Shown: positions 1 to 11,575 of the stretch, piece by piece
Position numbering within the stretch: position 1 is the first letter of the stretch
How the letters are laid out: the number at the start of each line of letters is the position of its first letter
Assembly (NCBI GenBank): GCA_963920635.1
Contig: OY987303.1
Coordinates: 58,676,278 to 58,740,277, forward strand
Source: Pseudeuparius sepicola
Lineage: Eukaryota > Arthropoda > Insecta > Coleoptera > Anthribidae
DNA: 64,000 bases
Direction: 5' to 3'
Notes under the pieces: model-generated
Told to the model about the DNA's origin: nothing
Seen by the model: only the letters and a program-made list of their open reading frames with translations
Databases searched by the model: none
Translations under genes and position numbers: made by a program

Positions 1-362
1 CCTGATTTTTTGAGACCATGGCCAACTATGGTTTCAAACAAAAGTTTGTGTCATAAGTCATAACACGAAAATGGCAGCTGTCGCGGAAATTAGGACATGA
101 TATCCGTATATTGGGGACACAATTCCCTCCAACTTTGGTATTTACACTTTTTATCTAAAATCAGAAACAACGAAGCTAGACAGATTAGAATAAGTCGCCA
201 AAATTTCGTTTCTTTTTTCAAAATATCTAGTGAGCCATGTCTTTTTTCAAAAATCCACAAGGCGCGTTAAATTGGGCCCACAAAAACGCAATTCTTTCCC
301 CATTTAACCCAGCTTCCTTCCATCTCCGGTAGTTTCCGAGATCCCCATACTTGATCACCCTG
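1..362. mobile_element. Possible right part of a TA|CAGGGTG-type (Fam-E) element, cut by window edge
   Basis: The segment ends in CACCCTG followed by TA at 363-364, which matches the outer end of the Fam-E palindromic elements described elsewhere in the window. The opposite arm is not visible, so it would lie left of the window or is lost. No coding sequence is seen. The assignment rests on the short terminal motif only. Confidence 0.3.
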
Positions 363-639
363 TATAGCAGCTAGCAACCTATTCCACAAAGAAGGCAAAA
401 TACAGAGAAATACAGAGAAATACAGAGCTCATAAACAATAATCTTACGCTTGAAAAATTGGGTTTAATTTGACATAATAATATTAAAAATATTATTTGAC
501 AAGAAAAGACATGAGCAATCTGTATTCTTCTATATCTTCTCTGTACTGCTCAAAAAAGACCGTGGGCACAATTTTACACGAAGTGGGTAACTTCACCAAA
601 ACATTATTTGTGGATTTTCTCATTATTGTTCCTTTTTTT
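363..639. other. AT-rich stretch, nothing recognised
   Basis: Unique-looking AT-rich DNA with a short triplicated word (AAATACAGAG near 398-427). No gene, RNA or repeat-family match was recognised. Confidence 0.4.
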
Positions 640-1644
640 CAAGCTTTTATTTAACTTGCCCTGTTAGTATGTATGTTGGTCGAATCTTGCAAGCTGAATT
701 AGAACCACTTCTTGACATCCGATTGAGCTGAAATTTTGCATACAGCTTTAGTTCTGGTGACAATACAATATGCAATACTCAATATTCTAATACTTTCAAA
801 ATGGCCGTCTCCACAACACAAGATGGCAGATGATGTATTCTTTATCAACCCTCTTAATATAAGTATCAAATGAACGGGCTTGAAGAGCAGAAAATGATAA
901 AATTAGTGACATCACACTAAATTCAATATGGCCGCCGCTCCAAGATGGCGGATTACATTTTCTTTTCGATCCCCTTAATATGGATATCAAATGAAAGGGC
1001 TTGAAGAGTAGAAAACGATAATGTTAGTGACATCACACTAAATTCAATATGGCGGCCGCCCGAAGACGGCGGATTACCTATTTCTGCACAACCTACTTGA
1101 CATGGGTATCAAATGAAAGGGTTTGGCGAATACAAAATAATGATATAAGTGACGTCATACTGAATCCAATATAACGGATGCCCCAAGATGGCGGACTAAC
1201 TTCCTTTACAACCCTTTTGTTATGCGAATCAAATAGTTCAAAATAAAATAAAAGGTAAAAAAACCTTTTTAAAAACAAGCTTTTATTTAAGCCATGTATT
1301 AAAACGAATAAAATAAAAAAATAAAGATAAAAACTCTTTTAAAAACAAGCTTTTCAAAATAAAATAAGTCTAGGTTTTCGTTAAGATAATTCAGTGCCAA
1401 ATTGTGACAAGTTTTTGTAAATGAAAAAGCTTGTCGCGCGAATTGCAAAGAAAATACATCCTTTGGCAAGTAGGTACTTGCTTTATCAACCAATCACTAG
1501 ACTTGTTTTATTCGTTTTAGCACATGGCTTAAAAAGCTTGTTTTAGAAAAGGTTTTTATCTTTATTTTTTTATTTTATTCGTTTAGTACATGGCTTAAAT
1601 AAAAGCTTGTTTTTAAAAAGGTTTTTTTACCTTTTATTTTATTC
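640..1644 (+). mobile_element. Fam-A copy 1: terminal module, four ~120-bp units, doubled hairpin
   Basis: Fam-A is defined by nine copies in this window. Read from the terminal side they contain: the end CAAGCTTTTATTTAACTT, a conserved ~150-bp module with GAATCTTGCAAGCTGAATT and GCAATACTCAATATT, tandem ~120-bp units each holding AAGATGGCGGA and ATGGCCGCC motifs, a spacer ending in an AAAATTGAAAATAAAA stretch, and a ~350-bp imperfect palindrome whose arms include ACAAGCTTTTATTTAAGCC. This copy has four units (about 800-1190). Its hairpin is unusual: the AAGCTTTTATTTAAGCC base occurs twice on the left (about 1276 and 1345) and twice on the right (about 1530 and 1590), as if one terminal segment was duplicated inside the other. 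No coding capacity is seen. The superfamily is unknown. CAAGCTTTTATTTAA is shared by both ends and may be the terminal inverted repeat. Confidence 0.8.
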
Positions 1645-3502
1645 AAAAAAGTAATTAAAAAGAAAGTTCTATCAGTGGGCACCTAGTCATTGCAATTAAT
1701 TCGATAATCGATGGTTTTCGAGAAAAATGAATAAAATGAGATTCAAATACAAACTCTGTTTTATGATATTTTTTTCGAAAACGTATGACTAGGTACCCAA
1801 CGATTTCAAAAAACTTTCTTGTGAAAAAAATACTTTTTTTTTAAAAAGGGACAAATCTAGGTATAACATTTTGGTAAAGTGGCCATACAGTTATGTCCCC
1901 TTTTAAAAATTTTTTATTTTTATTTGCGGAATAGATAAAAAAATGTATTGAAGTCATAGAAATAATATGTGGAATATCAAGTGACCTTTAAAATTTTGCC
2001 TGTCTTTGTGTTATTTGTTATTTCAATATTGACTATGCGGTTTTAAAACAATATTATGTAAAATTAAATCCATGATGTTTTTCTCCCAAAATAATAATAA
2101 TTATTTATAAGTAAAACAAATTTTATAAGTTTTCCAAAATGAGATGAGATAAATTTTGCTGACAAAAATAACACACTTAATTAAGGAGAAACGAGAAAGA
2201 TTTTATTATTAATATTAATTACATTACTGCTTGTGAGGTTTTATATTCCTTTGTTTACCGAATTCTAATTTTGAACGCCTTATCAACCCGTTCCTAATCT
2301 TTTTATTACGCTGTGAGCTTTTATTTGTTCGAGCCTGAGCCGTGGACCCACATTTTAAAACGGCGAAAACAAGAATCTTTTCTAGATTACTCGGCAAAAC
2401 AAACAGACAACACGTATCTGTTATTACCTCTGCGGATATTACGTTGTTAAGAAACTTAAAAACCGTTGATTAAAAACTAAATCGAACGTGCTATTAGCTG
2501 GTCGATAATAAACTCTTATGTAAACTGAAAAATGGCGCGGGAAGACCAAAAATTAGTACTTCGAAGACAGGTGGTTCACTTTCACTTTGTATGGTATTTG
2601 TTTATGTTCCGCAACAATAGTTCTAGGAATTATTCACAAATAAACTTTTTTTATACAATGTATTCGCTCAACTTTTGTTTATGGCAATGGGCCCATTCTT
2701 AACGTTATCTCAGATTCGCCCTGTATATTTATTAAAGCGACGCCATGTGTGTTTGCAACAAATTATTCCACACGGAATAAATCGGTCAATTTACCAGTTA
2801 TTTATTCAAAATGTCTATAAATACCCACTGCCGCATATTCAATTTTAATTTTGGTTGAGCTGTAAACACATCCATTATCTCCCTGGTGATTATGAAACAG
2901 AAAATAAGTAAACAAGAAATAAGCTGGCAGTGATATGCGGTCCACTTTCCTTACAGGGACTTAATTTTGTTTAAACAATATGGCAGAAAGGAACAGATGA
3001 TCCCAGAGCTCCTTCTGGAGGTCAGTTAGACCTGTCCCTATATCCGCTACTGGCGTAAATAAAACAATTACCACTACAGGTATTATATTATTATCTATTC
3101 AAAATAATTTATGCGTTATACGTATGTACTTACGTATACCAGTATTATTTGTTTTGTTTGCATCCTGATGTTGCCTACATGTTGTGTTGTGCAGTTCGAC
3201 AACCACATGATGGCCTTTGCAAACAAGTATATAAAAAATATTATCCTATACAGAACAGCAGCATTTACAGCCAAAATAACACAAAATGCAATACAGAACA
3301 AATTGTAGGCGTTGTATGCTCTTGTGTAAAAAAGGAGATAAGTTAATAAATCCACTTCTGGTGCTCGCCATGAAATTTCTGTTTTCGCTAGTAGGGTGAT
3401 AATAATAATAATAATTCTCACCCTCACAACACTCCAAACTAGGAGTATCCCAGAAGCAACTGCGCATGCTTGTGCGATCTACCATTTTGGGCCCCCTATA
3501 TA
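1645..3502. other. AT-rich unique DNA without a recognised gene
   Basis: No repeat-family match or protein domain was recognised. Short overlapping reading frames on both strands at 3111-3485 look like chance frames. A small AAT microsatellite lies near 3398-3415. The region just after 1644 includes an inverted pair of words (about 1690 and 1790: TGACTAGGTACCCA and TGGGCACCTAGTCA), so a short foldback may be present at 1672-1802. Confidence 0.4.
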
Positions 3503-3521
3503 CAGAGCTGGGCAGATCTAT

Positions 3522-3792
3522 TTAAAAAAGATCGGTTTAAAGATCTAAGATGGCGATCTTAATCTTGGATCTAGATCTTTTTTGTTTCACTAAAGAACGA
3601 TCTTTTTTAAAAAGATCGTTTCAAAAAGATCTGATCTTAATTTGACGATCTTAGATCATTTTAAAGATCTAAGATCGTTTTAAAGATCTAAGATCGTTTT
3701 AAAAATCTACGATAGTTTTAGAGATCTCAGATCGTTTTAAAGATCTAAGATCTTTAAAAGGATCTAAGATCGTTATATTATAACGATCTAAG
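3522..3792. repeat. Left GATC minisatellite array (AAGATCTAAGATCGTTTT-type units)
   Basis: About ten GATC-centred units of roughly 18-20 bp, most reading TTTTAAAGATCTAAGATCG. The units are degenerate at the outer side and most regular at 3655-3780. The dense GATC and AGATCT palindromes make the array self-complementary. Confidence 0.8.
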
Positions 3793-4170
3793 ATCTTTTC
3801 CTCATTTGTTTTCGTTCATTTTTGAAACGTTTCTGTTTTTTTTATAAAATAATGTTTTATTTTTGAAGAATAAATAATAAATAGTGCTCTAGGTTGTTGT
3901 AGGAATATAAAATAATGTAGGTAGAAAAGTAGGTATATATTTTTTAGAAGAAAGAATAGTTTTGTACGAACAAGGATTTATATTTTTATACATATAATTT
4001 ACATATTATTTCTAAAATATAAATATGTATTATATACGAAATCAGTTACTTACGTTACTAACGAGCGTTCATTTAAAGCAGTTTACCTCAGGAAATTTCT
4101 AGTCAGCTAAAGTGCAAATTGTCAGAATTCGAGAAAAATGATAATATAAACAAACTGACATACATTTTAC

Positions 4171-4205
4171 CAAAGAAAATGGTATGCGTAGTACCATTTT
4201 CTTTG
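4171..4205. repeat. 35-bp perfect hairpin (14-bp arms, 7-nt loop)
   Basis: Arm CAAAGAAAATGGTA, loop TGCGTAG, then the exact reverse complement arm. It is flanked by ATTTTAC (4164-4170) and ATTTTTC (4206-4212), a 6/7 match that could be a 7-bp TSD, although AT-richness weakens this. It sits in the centre of the GATC element. It fits the size and layout of the other micro-hairpins in this window but its arms are unrelated to theirs. Confidence 0.6.
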
Positions 4206-4559
4206 ATTTTTCCTACAACTACAAGAACCTATTTTGAGGTCAAATTTAAATGAATGCTTTATGTTAATTCGTATTTTATTTTCAATTATCTATTTCTCAA
4301 AATTCCGAACGTTTTTACAAGAAAAGTCGAATTCTCCATAGGTATATCAACTGATTGATTAGTAGTAGATTGAGTTAGAGTAGTAACTTTACGTAACTAC
4401 TTACGTAAAATTTTACTTTACACAACTAGTTACGCAAAACTGGACGTATCATCGCACTTGCTCAGGTTTTGAAAGATGTCACTCTAGTCTATGTCAAAAT
4501 TAGGAAAAGTATTTATAGACATTTATATATCTAATATCTATTAGCTATATAATGAATTT

Positions 4560-4847
4560 TGTTTAAAGATCTTAGATCATTTAGAAGATCTTCGATTGTT
4601 TAGAAGATCTTAGATCATTTAGAAGATCTTCGATTGTTTAGAAGATCTTAGATTGTTTAGAAGATCTTAGATCGTTTAGAAGATCTTAGATCGTTCAAAA
4701 GATCTTAGATCGATTGATCTTTTTTAAACAGATCATTTTTAGACGATCTTTGATCTAAGATCGTTTTTGCATGAAAATATCTATTTTTAAATGATCTTAG
4801 ATCTTTTTTTGAAAAATGATCTGATCTATGATCTAGATCTTTTTCGG
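4560..4847. repeat. Right GATC minisatellite array, inverted relative to the left one
   Basis: About a dozen units of the form AGAAGATCTTAGATCGTTT. The orientation is opposite to the array at 3522-3792, so the two arrays could pair into a very long hairpin. The outer units (4740-4847) are the most diverged. Confidence 0.8.
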
Positions 4848-4850
4848 CGC

Positions 4851-6225
4851 GGTCTTTCCTAGCTTCACCGGTGTTTTATGCATGCATACGTTGCGCTTTT
4901 AAGAATAAGCACATTATAATTTTGCAAAAAAAAATCCATCATACTGCAACAGAAAAGGTATTTTGTATCGGGTTTCGTTTGCCTTATGTGCAGAAATAAA
5001 AGCCTTTTTGCGATGAGCGTTATTATATGCGGGTTTTCGCAACCATAATCATCTTCTACGTATCGCATGACCGTGTGTAAAACAAAAAAGTCGAAGTGAA
5101 CAAGTGCGCAACATACATCCAGTCACCACGTTGGTGTTTGTATGTTTTTTCCGCAAAGAATAATAACGGACTGAATAATATACTGAAAATAGTATAGGCT
5201 AGTGTGAAATTAGCATTTTGCACGTGTTTTCTAACGAAATTATTCCTTATGGCCAAATAAGTTTGGTTCAAGTGTCTAATCTACAGCATATCTGTTACTT
5301 TTTTTATATCTGAATAAACAAAGAGACATTTTTCGCATGTAGTAGACCTTGTACGTTATTCGAATATCTACGGGCTACTATTATAAATAAAATGTATAAT
5401 CATCAAAAATGTGGGAGAATATTTTAATATTCAAATGTCCAATTTGTGTAACTAAAAATATTCGATAATCCTCACGAGAGTACCCTTGGGTCTGGTCTAT
5501 AGCGTGTTCCATGCTAATCATCTCCGATCGCCATCATCTAAATGTTTGAAAATGGCCGCGTCACAATATTTTCCGCACGGCTTGTGTGCGGATTCAAGTT
5601 CCGGGTCCATGCATGCTACACAGCCAGCCAACCAGCCAGCCCTAATAGCCCAGGAACATTTAGAAGCGAACGCCGAACACTAAATAGATGACGAGCCTCC
5701 TGGTAATTTGGCCTTGAACACAAGCACGAGAGAGATGGGTGTGGAGGAGACGTTGCCACTACTTCCTTTCCTAACGCAGCGATTCAACCCGTCACCTTTA
5801 GAACCACAGAAGTTTTGTGTGGTTTCCCATTGTAAACACAAAAAAATGGCTTGCGAAAACGTGGAATTTATTTAAAATAAATTATTGCTGTTTTATACTG
5901 TCCGCTCATCACAATAATAACAATCAATACGATAACTCATCAACATCATACATGAATTTATGTTTTTTCGTAGTGTAGTAAAACTAAAAAATAATTGTTG
6001 CTAAAATATCCACCGAAACATATGAATTTCTAAACCCCAAATGTCAAATCTACGACTATGTACTTACACGTGAAATGTTGCATCATTTGGTAGATTGCTT
6101 GATTTGCAAATTATGCACTTCGTTCTCGTTCACAACCCGATATGTACAGAGAAATAACACAAAAAAATAAAACATTTTAAAATTAATACAAACAGCTAGG
6201 TTTACAGACCAAGCTTTGTTTGTTT
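4851..6225. other. Unique DNA, no gene recognised; GC-richer patch near 5480-5770
   Basis: Only short unconvincing frames occur. At 5480-5770 the base composition rises and a CAGC-rich run (about 5620-5642) appears, which might mark a decayed exon or regulatory stretch, but no domain can be read. The rest is AT-rich. Confidence 0.35.
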
Positions 6226-6232
6226 GTCATAC

Positions 6233-7044
6233 CTGGACCCGAGCATGACGTCATATTTCATTGTTGTTTACGGACTGGGGTGGCGCCACTCGACGAAAAA
6301 AATGGCGACTATAGATTATAGGGGGTATTCTGTGGTTATTGGTATGTCAGTTACTGATGTCCAAAATTTTAAATATCCAGCTTTGTTAAGATTTGCCTTC
6401 TTTTTACGGTAACGAATTGTCTTTGCGTCCAGTATTTAGCAGTTTTATCCTATTAACACTGCTTTAATAAGTATATTTGTTTGTGATAACATGAAATTTC
6501 CATGCACATGAAAAAAATGGTATGCACACTGCACAAACCATTGGGTGAATTGCAGAAGAATAAACACTATTTTGAAATTATGGGATGATCTGATCAACTA
6601 GCTGAAGAAGCTAAAATTCTAGATATTATTTTGGAAGCTCCAAAGCAAACCAATAGTCCTCCATATAAAGAATAAACTGAAAAATCGAATGCGTTTTATG
6701 CTCACTTAGACTACAACTAGCCATGGACTTAATTTCAAACCAAAAGGTACCAAATACTCTTGCTTGCTTTTTAGACTCGCTTTTCTTAAGAAATTGTATT
6801 GAAATATGCCATGTGAACTTGTCAAATTAGAGAGATATAACAAACAAATATTTTATTTTATTTTGGATATTAATTTCGTTGTAACAGACACATTTGCATG
6901 TTTTCATTTTATAAAAGATTCTGCAACAATGGTGTTTTAACATTAAACCACCATGTAAATTTGTTTCGTCGTGTGGCGCCAGTGGCGATCGCTTGAAACA
7001 GCGCTATGTACACTGCACAGGTCTTTAATATAGTGTTGGTCCAG
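6233..7044 (+). mobile_element. Fam-B copy 1 (812 bp), exact 7-bp TSD GTCATAC
   Basis: The element starts CTGGACCCGAGC and ends GGTCCAG. It is flanked by GTCATAC at 6226-6232 and 7045-7051, an exact 7-bp duplication. A TGACGTCA palindrome lies near the left end. Subterminal inverted words TGGCGCCACTCGACGAAA (left, about 6280) and TTTCGTCGTGTGGCGCCA (right, about 6964) are close to the ends. The interior has short frames that are partly shared with the copy at 36.3 kb, ending IKDSATM, but no domain was recognised. Termini and TSD length point to a DNA transposon; 7-8 bp TSDs are known for the P superfamily, so that is one candidate. Confidence 0.85.
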
Positions 7045-7051
7045 GTCATAC

Positions 7052-7692
7052 ACGCGTAGTTTTGGACGTGTTGGCGAGAATATAACCCATCTGTCTAGTG
7101 ATGATTGATCCAAGTGATCTTGCGAAAGTTGCCGGGTGCTTTTTTTTGGTGAATTTTGTGTCAAAACCTAAAGTTCCTAGGCTACGCGGGCAGGACGGGC
7201 AACCTTCAAACTCCGAGCCAGGCAAGCAAGTTAATCGCTTCCTACAAACGATCACGTTGCCCGGCGTTATGTCCACGTTAGCCTTGGGATAGCCGGTCGG
7301 ACCGATCGGCCGATTCTCGCGCATATATGGCAGATACGAGATACATACGAGCCGAAAACCCCGCGATAGCACGAGCATGGGCGTGCGCTGGAGGCGATTT
7401 CCCCCCCCCCCCAGGTTTCATCCTCAGATAAAAAATAACCAAAGACAGAGGGAGCAAAAACATCAAAATGCGCACGGTTGTAGTCATTCAACGTATAACG
7501 GAAATTTACGAAAGTAAACAAACAGCGCGTAACAACGCCCTCTATCCTTGGTTATTTCTCCTAGGCTTCATTGTTAAATAATATTCTGTTTGCGCCAGAA
7601 AAACAATGACGCATCCGAAAGTGGATAACGTGACACTGCTTTGACAAGATCTCTTACATTCTCTCGTCAGTCTCATCTTCATTTCCACTTAC
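7052..7692. other. GC-richer block with a 12-C homopolymer; no gene recognised
   Basis: About 7160-7400 is clearly richer in G+C and CpG than its surroundings and ends near a run of twelve C (7401-7412). Overlapping short frames on both strands give no known domain. It may be a decayed exon, a promoter region or a fragment of an unrecognised repeat. Confidence 0.3.
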
Positions 7693-8501
7693 AAAAATTG
7701 AAAATAAAAAAAACCTTTTTAAAAACAAGCTTTTATTAAGCCATGTACTAAAACGAATAAGATAATTCAATTCCAAATTTTTTGCAAATTGAAAAGCTTG
7801 TCGCGCGAAATGTTGATAAAAGTAGGTACCAATTAATTTTTGATAAGCAAGTACCTATTTGCCAAAGTATGCATTTTTTCTTTACAAATCGCCCGACAAA
7901 GTTTTCAATTTACAAAACCTTGTCGCAGTTTGGAATTATTGAATTATCTTAACGAAAACCTAAACTTATTTTATTCGTTTTAGTACATGGCTTAAATAAA
8001 AGCTTGTTTTTAGAAAGTTTTTTTTTATTTTCAATTTTATTTTGTGCTTTTTAGTACCTATTTGATTCCCATGTCAGGAGGGTAGTAAAGAAATATAGTC
8101 CGCTATCTTGGGGCGGCCGTCATATTGGATTTCGTATGAAGTCATTCACCTTATTGTTTTCTACCCGTCGAGCCCTTTCATTTGATACCCATATTGGGTA
8201 TCAAATAGGTAATCCGCCATCCGCCATCTTGGAGCGGCGGCCATATTGAATTTAGTGTGATGTCACTAACTTCATCGTTTTCTACTCTTCAAGCCCTTCC
8301 ATTTGACAAAAAATACATCATCCGCCATCTTGGAACGGCGGCCATTTTGAAAGTGTTACAATATTGAGTATTGCATATTGCATGGTCACCAGAACTAAAG
8401 GTGTATGCAAAATTTCAGCTCAATCGGATGTCAGGAAGTGGTTCTAATTCAGCTTGCAAGATTCGACCCACACTAACAGGTGAAGTTAAATAAAAGCTTG
8501 T
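7693..8501 (-). mobile_element. Fam-A copy 2: hairpin first, three units, terminal module last
   Basis: Hairpin at about 7693-8040 with arms that meet near 7850, then the spacer containing CATGTCAGGAGGGTAGTAAAG, then three GCCGCC/AAGATGGCGG-bearing units (about 8100-8345), then the terminal module ending ACTAACAGGTGAAGTTAAAT and AAAGCTTGT. No clear TSD was found. The second unit is shortened. Confidence 0.8.
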
Positions 8502-8600
8502 AAAAAAATAGAACGCCAATAGGAAAAAAATCGATTAAATCTAAACAAAAATAAAAGCCTTCGAAAATAGCCCGTCCTTTTCATTGTTTTTTTTTTAGTC

Positions 8601-10040
8601 TAAGGGTGTCCCGGTCTCGACACTTTTGCAGGCTAAGTATCTCCCTTATTTTTAGAGATAGAGACTTACGGACGGTTTTTTGGTGACACTATATTACTTT
8701 TTTATGAAATGAAAGATACCTCAAGCAAAGTTTTCATAACCACCTTCGTTTTTAAGATACAGGGCGAAATTGAAAATTGTCAGTTTTTGGCTATCCCCTG
8801 TATCTCAGTTACCTTTTCACATTTAGGAAAAGTAAAAACTCGGTTTTGCATAACTTTTTCTGTAGAATACAGTGGCGTAGTCAGATTTTTGCTAGCGTTA
8901 TCCATTTCGGAGATGTAAAGCAAACTTATGTTTTTTTAAAATGGAACACTCTGTATTTTTATAGATATTTGAATTCGGCTTGTTTTTAGCTTTTCAGAAA
9001 TATACAGGATGTTTCTTAATAACATGCTAATACTTAAGGGGGTTATTCTTGGCTCAATTTTGAGAAAAAAACTTCATATGAACATTATGTCCTAAAAGTC
9101 TTAACTTTTGAACTACATGGGGCTACAATTTTAAGAAAAAAATATTTTTTTATTATAACTTTGGTATTACTCTAGATATTTTTGTGAAATTTGGTACACG
9201 CCTTCTATGCATCAAGATGCATTTTCTGATGTACAAACAATTTTATTACTTCTACCAGTGGCGTCTGTACGGGTTTTGAATTGAATATTTTTAAAGAAAA
9301 ATATGTTTTTACGCCACTGCTTTTTCTTAAAGTAAAAAATATTTTTGAAATCCCCATTCCTTTCTGAGCAAATGAAGTCTCTTGATCTTTTTTGTTTGAC
9401 GTAGGTACGTTTTCGCATAAAAAAAATAAAACTCATTCATTTGCACCTTGGTATAAAATTAGATATTAACAATAATTATTCAAAACGATCTAGTTGGCAA
9501 TAAGCAGATTTTGTTTTGTAAACATAAACAGTTTTGACAGTTGTCTCCCTAGTCTAGTTGTCACGTATTTAAGTCATTAACATTAACATGGTCCAATTTT
9601 ACCACCCCGTATCTTCAAAGTTAAGGCTTTTAGGACATATGTTCATATTATGAAATATCTAAATATATACATCATATGAAATATCTATACAAACACAGGG
9701 TATTCCATTAAAAAAAAAACACAAGTTTGCTTTATATCTCCGAAACGGATAAAGCTAGCAAAAATCTGACTACGCCTCTGGATTCAACAAAAAAAATTAT
9801 ATAAAACTGCGTTTATACTTTTCCTGTATATGTGAAAAGGTAACTGAGGTACAGGGGATAGCCAAAAACCGCCAATTTTCAATTTCCTCCTGTATCTTAG
9901 AAACGAAAGTGGCTATGAAAATTTTGTTTCACTCATCTTTTATTTCATAAAAAAAGTAGCACAGCGTCGTGAAAACCGCAAATCTCTATCGATAAAAATA
10001 AGGGAGATAGCCTAAAAGTGTCGAATACGAGACTCCTTAT
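8601..10040. mobile_element. 1.4-kb palindromic (Fam-E-like) element
   Basis: The left arm (about 8601-8960) is the near reverse complement of the right arm (about 9690-10040). Shared words include GTATCTCAGTTACCTTTTCA and GCTAGCAAAAATCTGACTACG. A second, inner pair of arms lies at about 9070-9125 and 9590-9670 (TCCTAAAAG, TTAAGACTTTTAGGACAT-type words). The loop of about 450 bp is AT-rich and non-coding. The outer ends AAGGGTGTCCCGG and the matching right end resemble the other TA|CAGGGTGTCCC elements here, which suggests a Tc1/mariner-type MITE. Confidence 0.7.
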
Positions 10041-11575
10041 ACATAATCGTTACACCAATCAAAGAATCATAGGAATTTTACCCATGTACAAAATCCTGTT
10101 TTCCTGATAACTACAAAACAAAGTAGGCTCCAGTCAAAACGTAACAAAACATTTGAAAGTAAGACATTGAAACGTCAAATAACCATCATAAAATATATCA
10201 GCTCTAATTGTTTGTTAATGAAGCTGCTTACAAAGTATCAGGTTCATTAGTTGGATATTGACGATATTTTAAGCAACTAAATCCTTCAGAAAAATATTGG
10301 TAATAATGTATGTTTGTGGATAGTATTTAGTATTTAGAAGCACAAAAAAAAAACAATCTAAAAAATTACGAATGGTCTTTGTTGGTACTATCTAGCAGAG
10401 AACAATTCCTTGTTCTCTGGTACTACTTTAATGGTACCTACCATTATTTCAGGATATTATTAGTGATTCTGTTGATTTTATTGGTAGTGGAGGGGAGAAG
10501 ATAATAATAAACGTGTTGCTATTTAAAAAATGAATGCTACTGGTTTAATACTCATGCAAATCACGTGTCTTTAATTGGATTCCAATTGAATTCTATTTTA
10601 ATTTTATTTAATACCTTAACTGGACACTTGTACAGTAGCGTTACTGGCTGCAATAATAATTAAGTAATTTATCATTGCTATATAATTAGGTACATAGGTA
10701 CCTTTTTCAAATTATTGGCGCCTCATATTAATCTATTGTTTATACTAGAGGGTGATCTTACAGAAAAAAAAATATAGTTAATTTTTTGTTATTCAACTGT
10801 ACGAAAACTAAGCAGTTTACATAACACAACACATTCTGGACACAGTGTAACATTTTTTCAACAATTCAAACTGATAGGAGTTCGATTGCACCCACTGCGT
10901 TCGCATATAAATAGGTTTTTACTCGCCAGACAATGGGTCGTTCGGATTTACTGTTTCAACGTGTCTAAAAATAAAAGGTTTCGTAATGAGCGATGTTTTA
11001 CGATGAGTTTCGGTCTTTCCAGGAATTTTTGTAAGACTGCGTTCGACGTGCAAGCACTCTGCACTCTGCACCCACTGCAATTCACAAACAGTCGAGTCGG
11101 TCTTCGATGTGTTTATGTTCATGTTATCAATTTAAGGTTCTGTGTGACTGACTGATTACCTACCTATTTCATGGTTGCGAGTAGTATAGCTATGACTCTA
11201 CGAGCCCACTTTCTCCATGTAAATCTCCCTACGAGATAATCCTGCTCGTTTTTGATCAAACTTACCCCCTCCAAAGAAAATTTCTCTTTTTTGCATTTTT
11301 AATAGATTTTTTCATTGGAACGTTTCAAATTCAGGGAAATTTTGAAGCTGGATCTTTTTTAAATGATTGCCACAAAAAAGTTCATTTATTTCCAATGAAA
11401 AGGTCTACCAAAAAATATAGGCTTAAAATGAGTATAAGTGTGCATCATTTTGATTAAAAACTATATCAAAAATAAAATAAAATTATCTTATCTTAATTTA
11501 CTACATACACATACATAGTACATATCATGTACCATGTAGATGCACATATTTTTACTACACATACTTATATGTATA
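10041..11575. other. AT-rich unique DNA, nothing recognised except a small hairpin
   Basis: No gene or family match. A slightly GC-richer patch at 10886-11155 has frames on both strands without recognisable domains. Confidence 0.35.
10391..10418. repeat. 28-bp hairpin-bearing insert between GGTACTA direct repeats
   Basis: AGAGAACAA and TTGTTCTCT form a 9-bp stem around TTCC. The segment is bounded by GGTACTA at 10384-10390 and again at 10419-10425, an exact 7-bp direct repeat. The left side has six extra bases (TCTAGC) outside the stem, so either the right side lost bases or the direct repeat is fortuitous. Confidence 0.4.

Larger units (their letters stand above)
3503..4850. mobile_element. 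1.35-kb element bounded by two inverted GATC minisatellite arrays
   Basis: Two arrays of an ~18-bp word built on AAGATCTAAGATCGTTTT lie at about 3522-3792 and 4560-4847, in opposite orientation, around a ~770-bp AT-rich centre. The left end reads CAGAGCTGGGCAGATC, which resembles the CAG(A/T)G.TGGGCA ends common in hAT elements. The matching right end is not found; the right array stops at TCTTTTTCGGCGCGG. No coding sequence is seen. Unequal exchange or replication slippage in the arrays could explain their variable units. Confidence 0.6.
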
